Assembly: GCF_019916025.1 (NCBI RefSeq)
Contig: NZ_CP079737.1
Location: 2,046,001 to 2,110,000 of the forward strand
DNA: 64,000 nt
Reading direction: 5' to 3'
Source: Paraclostridium bifermentans
GTDB taxonomy: Bacteria; Bacillota; Clostridia; Peptostreptococcales; Peptostreptococcaceae
This document shows positions 62,578 through 64,000 of the stretch, in pieces. Below the pieces are notes generated by a model. That model did no database searches, was not told the origin of the DNA, and was given only the letters and a program-made list of their open reading frames with translations. The number at the start of each line of letters is the position of its first letter. Within the stretch, counting starts at the first letter, position 1. A program made the translations under genes and the position numbers.

Positions 62578-63114
62578 TTATATACAATCACATTTAATTT
62601 CGAAAAAAGATTTTGGATGTGAACATACGGGACATATTTCTAATGCTTTTTTCCCGTTATGAATATGCCCACAGTTCATACATCTCCATGTAACCTCTTC
62701 TTCTTTTTTAAATACACTATTATCATCTAAGTTCTTTATAAGTTCTAAATATCTTTCTTCATGCTGTTTTTCAATTTTTCCAACAGACTTAAAAAGATAT
62801 GATATATCATCAAACCCTTCTTCTTGAGCTTCTTTTGCAAATCTATAATACATATCTGTCCATTCGGAATTCTCTCCTTCAGCTGATTCAATTAAGTTAT
62901 TTTTAGTAGAATGTATTCCATTATTTATTAATTTAAACCAAATTTTCGCATGTGCCATCTCATTATTTGCTGTTTCTTCAAAGTATTGAGCTATTTTATT
63001 ATATCCTTCTTTTTTTGCTTGGCTTGCATAGTAATTATATTTAGCTGTAGCTTGAGACTCTCCAGCAAATGCTATCATTAAATTTTCAACAGTTTTGCTA
63101 TCTTTTAAATCCAT
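62578..63114 (-). CDS. rbr: Rubrerythrin
   Basis: The 178-residue protein has the diiron four-helix domain with ESQATAKYNYYASQAKKEGY and EETANNEMAHAKIWF, then a C-terminal rubredoxin-like domain CMNCGHIHNGKKALEICPVC. It reduces hydrogen peroxide in anaerobes. AAGGAGGA precedes the ATG. It is divergent from the cyclophilin gene. Confidence 0.95.
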   Translation of the reverse strand: MDLKDSKTVENLMIAFAGESQATAKYNYYASQAKKEGYNKIAQYFEETANNEMAHAKIWFKLINNGIHSTKNNLIESAEGENSEWTDMYYRFAKEAQEEGFDDISYLFKSVGKIEKQHEERYLELIKNLDDNSVFKKEEEVTWRCMNCGHIHNGKKALEICPVCSHPKSFFEIKCDCI

Positions 63115-63251
63115 AATTATCCTCCTTAATATTAAGTGGTGCTTATTATCTTTAATATTAAGATTTCTATGATATTATTACTAAAAAAGAAAACCTTTTT
63201 CCATCTGTATGATATAATTTATGTAATATTAATTTTAAGGTGGTAATTTAT

Positions 63252-63857
63252 ATGAAAAATCCAATTGTTACTATGAAAATAAAGGGCGGAAAATCTGTAA
63301 AAATAGAACTTTTTCCAGATGAAGCTCCTGAATCTGTAAAAAACTTTATAAGTCTTATCAATAAGGGATTTTATAATAATACAGCATTTTGGAGAGTAGA
63401 AAATGATAAATTAATTCAAGGTGGTTGTCCTGAAAATAATGGTACAGGAGTTTTAGGATACAGTATAAAAAGCGAATGTTTATCTAATGGAGTCGATAAT
63501 AACTTAAAATTCACTAGAGGAACTCTTGGTTATGGCCGATTTGAACATAATACAGAAAGTTGCCATTTTTTTATAGTTACTCAAGACACGCCTCAGCTTG
63601 ATGAAAATTTTGCTTCCTTTGGACGAGTTGTATATGGAATGGATGAAGTTGATAGAATAAGTAAAGTTGAAACTGAATTAGAGATTTTCTTACATAGAGC
63701 TATCGAAAAAGTATACATTGAAAGTATGACTGTAGAAACATTTGGAATTGAATACGATGAGCCAAATAAACTTCCAGGTTTATCTAAGGAAGAAACTTTA
63801 TCAAAATGGAATTCTACGATGGAAGAACGTAAAAAAACAGGCTATAAAGTGGTATAA
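63252..63857 (+). CDS. Cyclophilin-type peptidyl-prolyl cis-trans isomerase
   Basis: The 201-residue protein has ELFPDEAPESVKNFISLINK and NNTAFWRVENDKLIQGGCPE, and HFFIVTQDTPQLDENFASFG, all cyclophilin motifs. The start ATG 63252 is chosen because AAGGTGG lies 8 bases upstream; the GTG at 63240 overlaps that site. It has no signal peptide. The tail after residue 165 is a C-terminal extension (ESMTVETFGIEYDEPNKLPG) unlike the shortest cyclophilins. Folding aid in the cytoplasm. Confidence 0.94.
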   Translation: MKNPIVTMKIKGGKSVKIELFPDEAPESVKNFISLINKGFYNNTAFWRVENDKLIQGGCPENNGTGVLGYSIKSECLSNGVDNNLKFTRGTLGYGRFEHNTESCHFFIVTQDTPQLDENFASFGRVVYGMDEVDRISKVETELEIFLHRAIEKVYIESMTVETFGIEYDEPNKLPGLSKEETLSKWNSTMEERKKTGYKVV

Positions 63858-63887
63858 AAATAAGTAGCATTAGCTACTTATTTTTTA
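63856..63887. terminator. Terminator between convergent genes
   Basis: AAATAAGTAGC / GCTACTTATTT arms with T-run; it overlaps the stop of the partial gene to the right. Confidence 0.85.
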
Positions 63888-64000
63888 TTTAATACTATAT
63901 CTTTATTTTTATAAGCTTTATAGCAATTTAAAAATTCTCTAGTATTAAATATGTACTTACCACTTATTTGAGTATAATAAGCTCCTGTAGAGTCGTATAT
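63878..64000 (-). CDS. C-terminal end of an unidentified protein, cut by window edge
   Basis: The last 40 codons are present, reading STGAYYTQISGKYIFNTREF near the edge and ending KAYKNKDIVLNKK. No family recognised from this fragment. Confidence 0.5.
   Translation of the reverse strand: MYDSTGAYYTQISGKYIFNTREFLNCYKAYKNKDIVLNKK

Noticed and set aside
1-64000. Global reassignment of UGA to an amino acid
   Set aside because: UGA is used as a normal stop, for example at 48671-48673 with an overlapping start codon, and internal UGAs are rare.

Overview
The window is very AT-rich, Gram-positive-type DNA that I assign by inference to an anaerobic, spore-forming Clostridia member, probably Peptostreptococcaceae. 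The reasons are strong GGAGG-type ribosome binding sites, T-box leaders, a selenocysteine (Sec) betaine reductase, rubrerythrin, FeoAB, a spore-coat-like protein and the mutS-mutL-miaA-hfq gene order. I saw no rRNA, tRNA, CRISPR array, insertion sequence or prophage.

Region 1 (1-9.4 kb) is a purine-catabolism island. A minus-strand operon runs formiminotransferase, dihydropyrimidinase-like amidohydrolase, isochorismatase-like cysteine hydrolase, UbiX, UbiD, and then a bacterial microcompartment (BMC) shell protein cut by the window edge. Read as a pathway, this matches the classical clostridial route xanthine -> 4-ureido-5-imidazolecarboxylate -> 4-amino-5-imidazolecarboxylate -> 4-aminoimidazole -> -> formiminoglycine -> glycine. 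A cyclase-family hydrolase and an NCS2 purine permease are divergent to it. Two intergenic gaps of the operon hold long nested hairpins. A GltS-type symporter follows.

Region 2 (9.4-39.4 kb) is mostly housekeeping and transport: a Ser/Thr kinase with a divergent HTH protein, a two-component system, Fur-boxed feoAB and sod, an NhaC-type methionine transporter under a Met T-box, two tandem copies of an OPT transporter with a PqqD-like partner, a cold-shock protein, a ComEC-like lipoprotein, a TetM-like GTPase, DegV, and TyrRS under a Tyr T-box.

Region 3 (39.5-46.7 kb) is a selenium and betaine module. It holds a BCCT transporter, a GrdH/GrdB-type selenoprotein with an in-frame UGA and a clear bacterial SECIS hairpin, its GrdI/GrdE-type partner, a divergent PucR regulator and an AbgT transporter. 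The last two are each interrupted by a single in-frame UGA.

Region 4 (46.9-64 kb) holds an Mrp ATPase, an AAA-ATPase/TOPRIM pair that resembles a defence system, a CoA-disulfide-reductase/rhodanese/TusA/DsrE fusion, hfq-miaA-mutL-mutS, a Cys-rich coat-like protein, a circularly permuted OppA, an amidohydrolase, rubrerythrin and a cyclophilin. MutL also carries one in-frame UGA, exactly at the Cys of its CPHGRP motif, followed by a perfect 7-bp hairpin.

The most notable points are the likely xanthine-degrading microcompartment locus, three candidate new selenoproteins (MutL, PucR, AbgT) beside a genuine one, and the circularly permuted OppA. The glycine made by the purine pathway could feed reductases of the Grd type, which would tie region 1 to the selenium theme of region 3.
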